Origin: a virus
Length of the DNA: 64,000 nucleotides
Direction: 5' to 3' (one strand)
Virus record (IMG/VR): IMGVR_UViG_3300043449_002292
Span: 1-64,000 of that record
The position numbers and the translations under genes were made by a program. Position 1 is the first letter of the stretch. Every line of letters begins with the position of its first letter. Below are positions 21,375 to 28,814 of this stretch, in pieces. Below the pieces are notes generated by a model that was not told the origin of the DNA, made no database searches, and saw only the letters and a list, made by a program, of their open reading frames with translations.

Positions 21375-21756
21375 TTGTCTCTTTCTCCTTTGGTTTTGAC
21401 GAGGTCCATTGGGCCGCCTCGTGAATTAATACTAGCTTGAGGTCACAGGTTTTGCAGAGGTTTTTGAATTTTTCTGGTGTTTTTATCAGCTCGAGCTTCT
21501 TTCCACGGCTCAGCGCCTTCACTGCTCGTTCCGTCCTCAGCGCGCACGAGAGGCAGCAGACGGGCCACGATGCCAACAAATGGACTGGCCGCCGGGAGCG
21601 CGTGTATCTTGCTCCTCGGCGGCCAGCGTTGTGCTCATCGATCCTTCTCCCGACGTCCGTCGAGATACCACAGTAGAGCGTGCCGTCAGCGCACTCGACG
21701 AGGTAGAGGTGGTAGAGCTTACTCGTCAATGTACTCGAGCATCTGATCGGTCTCAT
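21361..21756 (-). CDS. GIY-YIG nuclease-domain protein, 131 aa
   Basis: LYHLYLVECADGTLYCGIST, DVGRRIDEHNAG, ARYTRSRRPVHLL and ALRTERAVKALSRGKKLELI match the UPF0213/YhbQ type of single-domain GIY-YIG nuclease (Y..Y, conserved Arg, ALR.E..iK.l.R..K). May act in recombination, repair or host DNA attack, or be a solitary homing-type nuclease. Overlaps the upstream gene by 38 bases if ATG 21756 is used; TTG at 21729 is an alternative start. Confidence 0.82.
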   Translation of the reverse strand: MRPIRCSSTLTSKLYHLYLVECADGTLYCGISTDVGRRIDEHNAGRRGARYTRSRRPVHLLASWPVCCLSCALRTERAVKALSRGKKLELIKTPEKFKNLCKTCDLKLVLIHEAAQWTSSKPKEKETNEQP

Positions 21757-21946
21757 GCATCGAGTCGCCCAGCTTCGCGCGGATCTTCGCGATCCGGAGC
21801 GCAGCCTTGAGTGCCTTCACATCGACGCCGTGCTGATCCTCATACTCCTCGAGGATCTCCTTCTGCGTCTCACGAAGCAGCCCCATCTCATTCTCGAGGG
21901 AGGTTAGCTTCTCAACCAGCTCACGAACAACTTCCTTGGTAGCCAT
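21719..21946 (-). CDS. Helical protein, possibly UPF0335/DUF2312-like, 75 aa
   Basis: MATKEVVRELVEKLTSLENE and KEILEEYEDQHGVDVKALKAA suggest the UPF0335/GapR-like pattern (LE.E...l...Ik.iy.ea...G.dvk.lr), a DNA-binding nucleoid family. Similarity is by eye and modest. ATG with AAAGGAGAATCAAG. Confidence 0.55.
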   Translation of the reverse strand: MATKEVVRELVEKLTSLENEMGLLRETQKEILEEYEDQHGVDVKALKAALRIAKIRAKLGDSMHETDQMLEYIDE

Positions 21947-21978
21947 CTTGATTCTCCTTTACCTTGATATTAATGATC

Positions 21979-22212
21979 TCAGTCTCGTTTTTCAAGCTCA
22001 TCGTCCCAGGCCATGAGCACCTGGTCATTTACCAATACCTCAAAACACTCATGATCATTCGGGTCCTTACCTACGCTCTTGATGATCATCGCTAGGTTCC
22101 CATCGTAGTTGTCAGAAGCATTCTTCACAGGAGAAAAGTTCTTTAAAGATACGTGACGAGCCCTGTGAGATGTCTTCAGACGAACTAACGAACCTGGCGA
22201 GAAGACGGACAT
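21979..22212 (-). CDS. GDL-family-like protein, 77 aa
   Basis: Start is ATG 22210-22212 (TGATG with the upstream stop). MSVFSPGSLVRLKTSHRAR has PGSLVRL for PGDLVRL, then CFEVLVNDQVLMAW as central strand. An outlying family copy next to the sigma operon. Function unknown. Confidence 0.7.
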   Translation of the reverse strand: MSVFSPGSLVRLKTSHRARHVSLKNFSPVKNASDNYDGNLAMIIKSVGKDPNDHECFEVLVNDQVLMAWDDELEKRD

Positions 22213-22481
22213 CACGCGAGGTCCTCGCCCTCGGGCTCCTCGTAATCGACCTCCTCAATCTCTGTCCCGCAGGATTCACAAACGTGAACATTCACACGGG
22301 AATTTGACTGAAGAACAGTTACAATATCGTCCATGATATCAGCGAAGCTTTCAATCTCGCTAACTGCGAAGTTTAGAACCAGCTTTCCCGCTGGGACGAA
22401 CACCAGCCCCGTCTCCTTCACCATCCAAGCTCCGTGAGGTAACCTGATCGATCCCCTGGGTGGCTGCAGCGCTTGATTCAT
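22212..22481 (-). CDS. Hypothetical protein with CxxC, 89 aa
   Basis: ATG 22479-22481 follows GAGGAAATAA; an internal ATG 22422-22424 also has GGAG upstream and would remove half of the large overlap with the preceding gene. A beta-rich N-terminal half (GLVFVPAGKLVLNFAVSEI) and a C-terminal VCESCGTEIEEV, a possible half zinc knuckle. Function unknown. Confidence 0.58.
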   Translation of the reverse strand: MNQALQPPRGSIRLPHGAWMVKETGLVFVPAGKLVLNFAVSEIESFADIMDDIVTVLQSNSRVNVHVCESCGTEIEEVDYEEPEGEDLA

Positions 22482-22665
22482 TTATTTCCTCTTTTACCTT
22501 GATGACGGGAGCTGGAAACATCCTCTCGAGCTCTTCGACGGATGGGACGTCCACTCCGCACTCGGCCAACGCAGCAACAAACTTATCCTTGCTGTCGATA
22601 CCACGTGACTTCAACCAGTCCTGCTCATTGATTCTTCGACGAGCTATGTAAGAGTTCCAGTTCAT
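22360..22665 (-). CDS. Hypothetical protein, 101 aa
   Basis: MNWNSYIARRRINEQDWLKS, then SKDKFVAALAECGVDVPSVE look well-coded; the last 40 residues overlap the next gene in another frame and are low complexity (SLDGEGDGAGVRPSGKAG). ATGA overlap with the upstream gene. The 122-base overlap with the downstream gene is unusually long for this genome. Confidence 0.58.
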   Translation of the reverse strand: MNWNSYIARRRINEQDWLKSRGIDSKDKFVAALAECGVDVPSVEELERMFPAPVIKVKEEINESSAAATQGIDQVTSRSLDGEGDGAGVRPSGKAGSKLRS

Positions 22666-22898
22666 TCCTCAATTATCCTCATTTGCTTTCGAATGTTTTG
22701 GTCGAGTATCCGGAAAACGAGCCTCGCAGCTTCCTCGGAAATTTTAGGCTTTAGATACTCGACAAGCGCGCTCTCAATCTGGAACCTATCACTCGCCTTC
22801 TGGCGTGCCAGAAATTTGGCGGACCTCTCGTAGATACGATCAAGCTTTTGCTCATCCCAATCGAGGATCTCGAGTAATCTGGTTTCCAGGTCTATCAT
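22662..22898 (-). CDS. Hypothetical helical protein, 78 aa
   Basis: MIDLETRLLEILDWDEQKLD then ARLVFRILDQNIRKQMRIIEE: all-helical and charged. ATGA overlaps at both ends place it in the sigma-factor operon. No family recognised. Confidence 0.7.
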   Translation of the reverse strand: MIDLETRLLEILDWDEQKLDRIYERSAKFLARQKASDRFQIESALVEYLKPKISEEAARLVFRILDQNIRKQMRIIEE

Positions 22899-23185
22899 GC
22901 TGCCTGAGTGTAAATATCTCCCAACATCGAAGCCATCGAATCCTGAAAGCGCGGATCCATTGCCACCCGTCGGGACTCCTCGTCCAGCCGATCCTCAGGG
23001 ATGCCCTGCGTGATGCAGAGCTCACGAGCGATCTTCTGCATCGCCCGAAGGAGCAGATTCCGTGCTGTGGAGACGGAGACCTCATCACCATCAGCAGCCA
23101 TACGCTCAGCGATCACTCGATACTCGAGACCGCCCTCAACCGTCGCGTAACCGTTGCTGAACTTGGAACCATTGGGCATGCTCAC
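22895..23185 (-). CDS. HTH protein resembling sigma region 4, 96 aa
   Basis: LEYRVIAERMAADGDEVSVS then TARNLLLRAMQKIARELC forms a helix-turn-helix like sigma-70 region 4.2 (..eIA.r.....s..tVrnll.RAm.KiR). It is translated immediately after the sigma gene (GTGA overlap, AGGAGTCCAA before the GTG). Since that sigma lacks its own recognition helix, this protein may supply -35 contact. An ATG six bases inside is an alternative start. Assignment is inference. Confidence 0.6.
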   Translation of the reverse strand: MSMPNGSKFSNGYATVEGGLEYRVIAERMAADGDEVSVSTARNLLLRAMQKIARELCITQGIPEDRLDEESRRVAMDPRFQDSMASMLGDIYTQAA

Positions 23186-23967
23186 TTGGACTCCTGAGCA
23201 GCGTCAAGCGCTGCGATCTCTGCTTGAGTGATCGGAAAGTTGACATGATCGGTTGGGCTCTCGATAAGCCCGAAACGAAGCCTGATAATCTTCTCCTCAC
23301 GTGCCGTGAGCTTCGTGAGTCCACGCCGGATCGCAGCTGCGATCTTCTCACGATCGATTCCCTCATCGATCTCCTCGGGACCGGAACCGACGATCGTATC
23401 GCCGAGACGAGGGCCTTCATCACCATCCTCGCCAGGACCGTGCGAGTCGAGTGAGAGGGTGTACTTGGAGGTCTGCAGTAGGATGTCGAGAGATCCCTGC
23501 CCAACGCCGAGGATATCAGCGAGCTCCTCAACGGTGGGTTGGACCCCGAATTCGCGCTGATATTCCTCCGCTGCACGACGGGCGCGCCAGACGAGACTGT
23601 TCGCGCCCGCCGGCAGGCGGATCGAAGAAGATTGGAGGGTGATGTGCCGCATGACGGATTGACGAATCCACCAGGTCGCGTAGGTGGAGAACTTGAATCC
23701 ACGACGCCAATCAAAACGATCGACAGCCTTCATCAGGCCAAGCGTCGATTCCTGGATCAGATCCTCGAAATCGCAACCACGATTCTGATACTTCTTGGCG
23801 ATCGAGATCGCCAGCCGGATGTTCGACTGCACCATCCGATTACGGGCAGTGCTTCGAACGAACTCATCCTTGCTCTCCATCTGTTGGGCGAGGTTAACCT
23901 CATCCTCACGAGTCAGGAGAGAATGGCGGCCGACTTCCTTAAAGAAGCCTTGCATCATGTCAGGCAC
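23182..23967 (-). CDS. Sigma-70 family factor lacking region 4.2 recognition helix, 261 aa
   Basis: GTG start 23965-23967 with AAGGAGGATCAC. Region 1.2 at 4-30, regions 2.1-2.3 at 49-86 (LIQESTLGLMKAVDRFD), region 2.4 FSTYATWWIRQSVMRHI at 93-109 for -10 recognition, region 3 with PTVEELADILGV, and region 4.1 LTAREEKIIRLRFGL at about 220-234. It then ends ITQAEIAALDAAQESK without the usual VTRERIRQIE..AL.KLR helix. The operon is itself under a GTGCAA promoter. It probably redirects host RNA polymerase to phage promoters. Confidence 0.88.
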   Translation of the reverse strand: MPDMMQGFFKEVGRHSLLTREDEVNLAQQMESKDEFVRSTARNRMVQSNIRLAISIAKKYQNRGCDFEDLIQESTLGLMKAVDRFDWRRGFKFSTYATWWIRQSVMRHITLQSSSIRLPAGANSLVWRARRAAEEYQREFGVQPTVEELADILGVGQGSLDILLQTSKYTLSLDSHGPGEDGDEGPRLGDTIVGSGPEEIDEGIDREKIAAAIRRGLTKLTAREEKIIRLRFGLIESPTDHVNFPITQAEIAALDAAQESK

Positions 23968-23977
23968 GTGATCCTCC

Positions 23978-24253
23978 TTAGTTTTCTTCTTCGTAGTAGT
24001 AGCCGTAGCCGTCCTCGTAGGACTCGACCGGAAGGGAACGCAAGTACTCCTCATGGAGTCGCTTACGAGTTTCCCGAACGCGGAGCTCGTCAACAAGGTA
24101 GCAGAGCTCCACCTCAACATCGTAGGTCTCACGACCCCGACGACGATCGGATTCGACCCATCCGCGATACTGATTTACCTTCATGCGGATCTCATCCTCA
24201 GGCATGATCGCAATATAATCACGATCGTGCACAGGAACACTTCTACTCGACAT
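23978..24253 (-). CDS. Hypothetical charged protein, 91 aa
   Basis: First gene of the sigma operon. MSSRSVPVHDRDYIAIMPED, a helical middle, and a Tyr/Glu-rich tail (YEDGYGYYYEEEN). The tail codons end 11 bases before the sigma start, which uses a ribosome site just after this stop. Could be a sigma cofactor or anti-sigma given position, but nothing in the sequence shows it. Confidence 0.68.
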   Translation of the reverse strand: MSSRSVPVHDRDYIAIMPEDEIRMKVNQYRGWVESDRRRGRETYDVEVELCYLVDELRVRETRKRLHEEYLRSLPVESYEDGYGYYYEEEN

Positions 24254-24331
24254 TCACTTTTCTCTTTGCTTGAAGTTCCGGTGGAGGTTATCTACCGCCG
24301 GCGGGATCGGCCGTTGCCTCAACCCTTCTTT

Positions 24332-24360
24332 ATCATACCACGTTCTGGCATGGTTTGCAC
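24332..24360 (-). promoter_or_regulatory. GTGCAA-N17-TATGAT promoter of the sigma operon
   Basis: -35 GTGCAA 24355-24360, 17-base spacer ending CGTGG, -10 TATGAT 24332-24337. A second GTGCAA lies immediately upstream (24364-24369). The 5' leader to the first gene is about 70 bases. Confidence 0.72.
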
Positions 24361-24378
24361 GCTTGCACGCGCTTTATT

Positions 24379-24660
24379 TCAGGTCAGCTTCTGCTTGATG
24401 GCCCGAACGTCGTCCTCAACATTATCAAGACGTTGGGTAAGTCCAGAGATCGCAGCCTCGAAAGTCTTACGATCCGCCTCATGGCTATCGACTGTCTTCT
24501 CAAGTGCCTTTACAAGATCATGAAGCTTCTCGTTCTGGGTTTCCAGATACTTCTGGAGCACCGGAAGAACCTTTGAGGCAAGCCAGTAAAGGATCGCAGT
24601 TGATAATGCGAGGGCTCCAAGCGGACCTGTGACTGCCTCAATTAGGAAATTCCAATCCAT
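24379..24660 (-). CDS. Membrane-anchored coiled-coil protein (holin-like), 93 aa
   Basis: One N-terminal transmembrane helix (about residues 12-35, LGALALSTAILYWLASKVLP) followed by a long heptad-rich helix (YLETQNEKLHDLVKALEKTV onward). This arrangement is seen in BhlA/UviB-type small holins and in some phage membrane proteins. ATG with GGAGGTTAGAGCG; late motif ATAGTTA 26 bases upstream fits a lysis or virion role. Family not certain. Confidence 0.65.
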   Translation of the reverse strand: MDWNFLIEAVTGPLGALALSTAILYWLASKVLPVLQKYLETQNEKLHDLVKALEKTVDSHEADRKTFEAAISGLTQRLDNVEDDVRAIKQKLT

Positions 24661-24686
24661 CGCTCTAACCTCCGTGAGCCTGGCTA

Positions 24687-24693
24687 TAACTAT
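24687..24693 (-). promoter_or_regulatory. Late-type motif ATAGTTA
   Basis: ATAGTTA 26 bases before the ATG at 24660, in the 3' end of groEL. Confidence 0.45.
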
Positions 24694-26285
24694 TCTGCAG
24701 GTGAGTCATCGACGATGGTGCAGCCCACAGAAAGTAGCATGCTCGCCGCAGAATGTGCATTTTCCAGCGCAGAGCGGACGACCTTCAGGGGATCGACGAT
24801 ACCGACCTCAAGCGTATCAACGTAACGTTCCGTGGCAGCGTCATAACCCTGGTTGTCACGCAGTCGCTCGACCTTCGAGAGAACGAGCTCAGGATTCCTG
24901 CCAGCGTTGGAAACGATCTGGCGCAGGGGCGCGCAGCACGCCTGCAGGATCACCTCGGCGCCCTGCTTGAAGGAATCGCTGCGGTTCCTGACCGCCTTAC
25001 GGCGAACACGTGCGGCAGCTCGAACGAGCGCGGTGCCGCCACCCGGTAGTATTCCCTCCTCCACGGCGGCTTTCGTTGCGTGAAGAGCGTCATCGACACG
25101 ATCACGTCGCTCCTTCAGCTCTGGCTCCGTAGCTCCACCAACACGTAGGATCGCAACACCGCCAGCAAGACGAGCAAGGCGCCGCTTGAGAGCGTCACGT
25201 TCATGCTGGTCCAGAGTCGGATCATCGATCTGGGATCGGATCTCGGCGGCGCGGGCCTCAATGGCCTCCTTCTTACCAGCAGCATCGATGAGGACGCTCC
25301 TGTAACGACCAACGATCGCGCGCTTGCAGCGACCGAGATCTGAAAGGCTGACCTTCATGAGTTCGGACTCGCCCGTGATAACCTGGGTTCCGAGCAGGAC
25401 AGCAAGGTCCTGCAGGGCATGCAGACGATTCTCACCGAACTCAGGACCCTTGATGGCGCTCACCTGTAGGATGCCCTTCGTCCTGTTGACGACGAGACCC
25501 TGCATCGCCTCACCTTCGATATCATCGGCGACGATAAGGATGGGCTTCTGGGCGGAGTGAATCTTCTCCAGCAGCGGTAGGATCTCCTTTAGGGTCGTGA
25601 TCCTGTTGTTGGTGAGCAGCACGTAGGGAGACTCCAGGGAGGAGACCATCTTCTCGTTGTCTGTCACGAAGTAGGGTGATAGGTAACCACGGTCGAGCTC
25701 GGCACCCTCAACGACATGAAGGCTCGTGCTGAAACCCTTCGCCTCCTCAACCGTGATTGTCCCATCACGTCCGACAGCCCGCATCGCCTGAGCGAGGAGC
25801 TCGCCAATCTCGCGTTCACCGTTGGCGGAGATCGTTCCAACCTGGATCACCTCCTCGTCCGAGGAGACAGGTTTCGCCATCGCTCGAAGCTCATCGATCA
25901 CACTTGCAACTGCCCATGACATGCCCGCTCGAACATCGGGGCTGCTGTGATCACCGGATAGGACCCGTAACCCACCGTTGAAGATCGCGTGTGTGAGCAC
26001 GGTCGCCGTGGTGGTCCCATCACCTGCCGCATCACAGGTGCGATTGGCAGCCTCCTTGACGATCTGGGCGCCAAGGTTCATGTTGCGGTCCCTGAAGTCG
26101 ATCGCACGGGCGACGCTAACACCGTCCTTTGTTACGACCGGGGGAGCCCCAGGGATCTCAATTATCACATTCTGACCGGAGGGTCCCATCGTGACCCTGA
26201 CTGCCTGCGCAAGCGAATCCACACCCTTACGTAAGCTCTCGCGTGCCTCTTCATCGAAGATGAGAGACTTGAAACCCTCAGTCAT
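24690..26285 (-). CDS. groEL: GroEL-like chaperonin, 531 aa
   Basis: Complete 60-kDa chaperonin. MGPSGQNVIIE, TKDGVSVARAI, GDGTTTATVL (ATP site with catalytic Asp), TVEEAKGF..LHVVEGAELDRGYLSPYF, and VGGATEPELKERRDRVDDAL..(Asp) ..EEGILPGGGTAL are all present. It lacks the usual C-terminal GGM repeats, ending TIVDDSPAE. No GroES was seen; a 70 aa protein precedes it by four bases. Phage GroELs are known in some large phages and may fold the major capsid protein or the phage polymerase. Substrate unknown. Confidence 0.96.
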   Translation of the reverse strand: MTEGFKSLIFDEEARESLRKGVDSLAQAVRVTMGPSGQNVIIEIPGAPPVVTKDGVSVARAIDFRDRNMNLGAQIVKEAANRTCDAAGDGTTTATVLTHAIFNGGLRVLSGDHSSPDVRAGMSWAVASVIDELRAMAKPVSSDEEVIQVGTISANGEREIGELLAQAMRAVGRDGTITVEEAKGFSTSLHVVEGAELDRGYLSPYFVTDNEKMVSSLESPYVLLTNNRITTLKEILPLLEKIHSAQKPILIVADDIEGEAMQGLVVNRTKGILQVSAIKGPEFGENRLHALQDLAVLLGTQVITGESELMKVSLSDLGRCKRAIVGRYRSVLIDAAGKKEAIEARAAEIRSQIDDPTLDQHERDALKRRLARLAGGVAILRVGGATEPELKERRDRVDDALHATKAAVEEGILPGGGTALVRAAARVRRKAVRNRSDSFKQGAEVILQACCAPLRQIVSNAGRNPELVLSKVERLRDNQGYDAATERYVDTLEVGIVDPLKVVRSALENAHSAASMLLSVGCTIVDDSPAE

Positions 26286-26289
26286 TCAG

Positions 26290-26502
26290 TTAGTCCCTCA
26301 GGATGCGGCGCTGCGGCGCCTCGGTCACGATGTTCTCATTGGTGATCGCACGACGGACGCCAGTGAGCGTGTTGACGGCGACCAGAAGATCACCGGCGCG
26401 AACAGCAACCTCCTCGGTCTGAAGGACGCCACGGGAACGAAGGGATGCCTGCTCCACGTCAGTGAGAGGCTGATCGAATGAAAGACCTGAATTTACTGCC
26501 AT
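26290..26502 (-). CDS. Hypothetical protein upstream of groEL, 70 aa
   Basis: ATG with AGGAGTAGCAA. MAVNSGLSFDQPLTDVEQAS then VAVRAGDLLVAVNTLTGVRR: beta-rich second half with a GDLL. Four bases before groEL, so surely co-translated. It is too short for GroES (about 95 aa) and has no mobile-loop signature, so a co-chaperonin role is only a possibility. Confidence 0.65.
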   Translation of the reverse strand: MAVNSGLSFDQPLTDVEQASLRSRGVLQTEEVAVRAGDLLVAVNTLTGVRRAITNENIVTEAPQRRILRD

Positions 26503-26518
26503 TTGCTACTCCTGAGTT

Positions 26519-26526
26519 ATTGTAAT
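26519..26526 (-). promoter_or_regulatory. ATTACAAT leader motif
   Basis: ATTACAAT then CAGGAG and AAATG, 16 bases from the start at 26502; same layout as before 11225 and 56866. Confidence 0.4.
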
Positions 26527-27356
26527 CACGCCGCCTTGGAAGGAAACTGAATCCAAAGACGATCGAATGACGCGATCCACTTCGACCACGTCTTGTCGCT
26601 TGTAAGCGACATAATATCTAGGCCCTGCATCCTGGAACGGAGATCATCGTTCTGACGAGCTGGCACGCTGAATGTCGTCTGGTCCCAGGTCTCATTCAGA
26701 TTCTCGAACCCGATCATGCCCAGGTTATGCTCAAAGATAGCGCGGGTCTCAGGCTTCTTCGCGAAGTAAGCCTCCAGCGCGCCCTCTTCGGTGACCAGGG
26801 CTGTCGCGCGTTTGTCGCCGATTCCCGGGATTCCGGGAATGTTATCGGCACCGTCACCGCGGAGTGCCTTCCAGCGGACGTAATCGTAAGTGGGAGCCTC
26901 AACGAAGATGTCCTTGACGGGGGAGTAAAGTGAGATCCTACGATCCTCAGTGCTCAGCAGCTGGGTAAAATCGGAGTCCGTGGAGACAATCGTCACACGA
27001 TCCCCTGCGTGAACCTTCTCGGCGAGATGAGCGATGACATCATCAGCCTCATAGTCAGGATGCCTCGTCACGATGACCGGCAGGTGGCGCGAGATGATGT
27101 CTGTGATCTGTCGCTTCTGATTCCGGAAGGTGTCATCCATCCCAGTCCGCTGTGCCTTGTAGGTGCCCTCGGAGGCCTCGATACGCCGACGTGGCACGCC
27201 CTCCATGACAAAGTAGGCGACGTCAGGTTTGAAGCGATCAACGAGGGAACGGACTGAACGTAGGGCTGCGAAGGTGCAGCCATGCTCGGCGTCCTGCATC
27301 GCAACGCGGGCACGGTGGATGAGGTTGAGACCATCGATGATTAGGACGTGTCGCAT
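26526..27356 (-). CDS. 5'-3' exonuclease / flap endonuclease, 276 aa
   Basis: PIN-like 5' nuclease. HVLIIDGLNLIHRARVA (N-terminal Asp), YFVMEGVPRRRIEASEGTYK, the ADD acidic box in DYEADDVIAHLAEK, VSTDSDFTQLL and the H3TH region GDGADNIPGIPGIGDKRA carry the expected acidic metal ligands and DNA-binding helix-hairpin. Comparable to T5/T7 exonuclease and the Pol I N-terminal domain; would remove RNA primers or degrade DNA. Start overlaps the upstream stop (TAATG). Confidence 0.92.
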   Translation of the reverse strand: MRHVLIIDGLNLIHRARVAMQDAEHGCTFAALRSVRSLVDRFKPDVAYFVMEGVPRRRIEASEGTYKAQRTGMDDTFRNQKRQITDIISRHLPVIVTRHPDYEADDVIAHLAEKVHAGDRVTIVSTDSDFTQLLSTEDRRISLYSPVKDIFVEAPTYDYVRWKALRGDGADNIPGIPGIGDKRATALVTEEGALEAYFAKKPETRAIFEHNLGMIGFENLNETWDQTTFSVPARQNDDLRSRMQGLDIMSLTSDKTWSKWIASFDRLWIQFPSKAA

Positions 27357-27763
27357 TAGACTTTTACCCTCGCCTTGGTTCCATCGGGAAGCGTTACCGT
27401 CGCGGTCTGCGGTGAGTCATCCGTATCGAATGCGGATGAAAGCGTAACCGGCGCCTGCTGCTCGAAGACCTCCCCGGCAAGGGCGACCGTCTTATCGATC
27501 ATCGCGTTCACCTGCTGGGTCGTTCGTTCGATGAGCGTTCGACGGAGCTCATCGACGCTGATGAAATACTCAGCAGCCTGTGGGTCCAGTGGAACGCTCT
27601 TCGGGCTGCCTGCGAGTTGGATCATCCAGACCGTTTCAGCCCCTGAGATCGTCCGGCGTAGGATCTCCTCGGTGACTTGGGCAGGATGAACCCGACGTTC
27701 GCCGTTGGGTATCAGATAAACGATCTGGCCGACTTGTAACGATGGTAGAGTTGTTTCGCTCAT
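27356..27763 (-). CDS. Hypothetical protein, 135 aa
   Basis: MSETTLPSLQVGQIVYLIPNG begins with a VGQIVYL strand like the GDL/KOW type, followed by WMIQLAGSPKSV; the C-terminal half is helical and then beta. The ATG is 6 bases after the -10 of a GTGCAA promoter, so the message is probably leaderless. Cotranscribed with the exonuclease. Confidence 0.72.
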   Translation of the reverse strand: MSETTLPSLQVGQIVYLIPNGERRVHPAQVTEEILRRTISGAETVWMIQLAGSPKSVPLDPQAAEYFISVDELRRTLIERTTQQVNAMIDKTVALAGEVFEQQAPVTLSSAFDTDDSPQTATVTLPDGTKARVKV

Positions 27764-27769
27764 ACCACC

Positions 27770-27798
27770 ATTATAAGCCGGCCAGAATGTTATTGCAC
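27770..27798 (-). promoter_or_regulatory. GTGCAA-N17-TATAAT promoter
   Basis: -35 GTGCAA 27793-27798 (CCCGTGCAA), 17-base spacer, -10 TATAAT 27770-27775. Start codon after 6 bases. Confidence 0.72.
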
Positions 27799-27811
27799 GG
27801 GATCGTGCTGG

Positions 27812-28216
27812 TTAGCGCTTGAAGCCCCAACCGAGACCACCCATGGTTACGCCACGGGAACGGACGACAGAGCGAATCTCACGGCGGACAGCCTCACGAA
27901 CGGCCTCCTCCTCCTGCTTCTCCTCATCCATCTCCTTCTTGGCAGCCCGCATCTCCTTGCGGATCATCTCGCGGACGGCCTTCTCCTCGTCGCCATGTCC
28001 CTTCTTACGACGGGCTTCCATGGGCTCATCGTCCATCTCTTCCATCATGTCGCCGTCTTCCTCGGTACCCTCGGTGGTGACCTCACCGTCGAGCCAGGGA
28101 TCGCCCTCGTCATCGCCGCCGCCAAACTGATCAGCCATCGGGTCCTTGATGCCCTTGTGTGAGCCCTCGGTCATGAGACCGGAGAGCTTCGCCATCCTTG
28201 CTTTATCGAAAATCAT
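27812..28216 (-). CDS. Highly charged virion-block protein, 134 aa
   Basis: Starts MIFDKARMAKLSGLMTEGSH. An acidic Asp/Glu/Met-rich middle is followed by a basic-acidic helix carrying VREMIRKEMRA and VREAVRREIRSVVRSRG, which resembles the shared REE helix but near the C-terminus. Composition suggests a scaffold or internal protein. Late motif ATAATTA lies 18 bases upstream. Confidence 0.65.
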   Translation of the reverse strand: MIFDKARMAKLSGLMTEGSHKGIKDPMADQFGGGDDEGDPWLDGEVTTEGTEEDGDMMEEMDDEPMEARRKKGHGDEEKAVREMIRKEMRAAKKEMDEEKQEEEAVREAVRREIRSVVRSRGVTMGGLGWGFKR

Positions 28217-28234
28217 CTGAGTTGCCTCCGCTTT

Positions 28235-28241
28235 TAATTAT
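28235..28241 (-). promoter_or_regulatory. Late-type motif ATAATTA
   Basis: ATAATTA 18 bases before the ATG at 28216, with GGAGG between. Confidence 0.55.
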
Positions 28242-28286
28242 TCCTGATTGCTTAAAGTTTCGAGATTAAAAAATAAAAAGAATCTC

Positions 28287-28799
28287 TTACGCTTTAACTA
28301 AAGTAAATAGCATGAGATTGCCTCTATTACGGAGAAGTCTTGACAGATTCTTCGCATCAAGACACCATCTGCCGCCCCTTTTCACATAAATAAGTCCCTC
28401 GGCTCGACTTATGATATAAGGTCCGGGCGCTTTAATGTCCACCTCGTCGAAGGAGGTGGGTCCGCCCGGGGGCAGGGACGGAGATTTTGATTGCTGACCT
28501 TCGGTATGTGCTACGAAGGTATTAAAAATCGTAGGATCACCTTCAAAATACCACCAACCGTCTTTCCCCTTTACATAAACTGGTTGGTATGCTCCACCAT
28601 TGTTATAAAGAACTTTCGAACCCGCAGGGTGTGAATCTAGCTGCGCTGGTGAATCCATCTCACCTGTGTCCGACGCAAGAAACTGAAATCCAGCCGGGGC
28701 AGGACCGGCAGGGGTTTGGGTCTGTTCACGCAGAACTCGAGACGTTTCTTCTCTGATAATTCTGCGAAGCTTGCTCTCTGACATCATCATGCTAAACAT
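28287..28799 (-). CDS. Virion-block protein with LRRIIREE N-terminus, 170 aa
   Basis: MMSESKLRRIIREETSRVLRE followed by Q is the archetype of the shared N-terminal helix; L-R-E/Q fits a (L/I)xE prohead-protease site. The rest is beta-rich with paired segments YVKGKDGWWYFEGD and IYVKRGGRWCLDA, like SH3-type repeats. AT-richer than the metabolic genes. Late motif ATAGTTA lies 15 bases upstream. Likely capsid-internal; function unknown. Confidence 0.7.
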   Translation of the reverse strand: MFSMMMSESKLRRIIREETSRVLREQTQTPAGPAPAGFQFLASDTGEMDSPAQLDSHPAGSKVLYNNGGAYQPVYVKGKDGWWYFEGDPTIFNTFVAHTEGQQSKSPSLPPGGPTSFDEVDIKAPGPYIISRAEGLIYVKRGGRWCLDAKNLSRLLRNRGNLMLFTLVKA

Positions 28800-28814
28800 C
28801 CAGTCAAGTAGTGA

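Noticed and set aside
22911-22917. ATATTTA late-type motif
   Set aside because: Lies in the coding 3' end of the HTH gene inside a tightly coupled operon; the downstream gene is better explained by read-through.
26290-26502. GroES for the phage GroEL
   Set aside because: Only 70 aa, no mobile-loop or roof motifs; adjacency alone does not justify the name.
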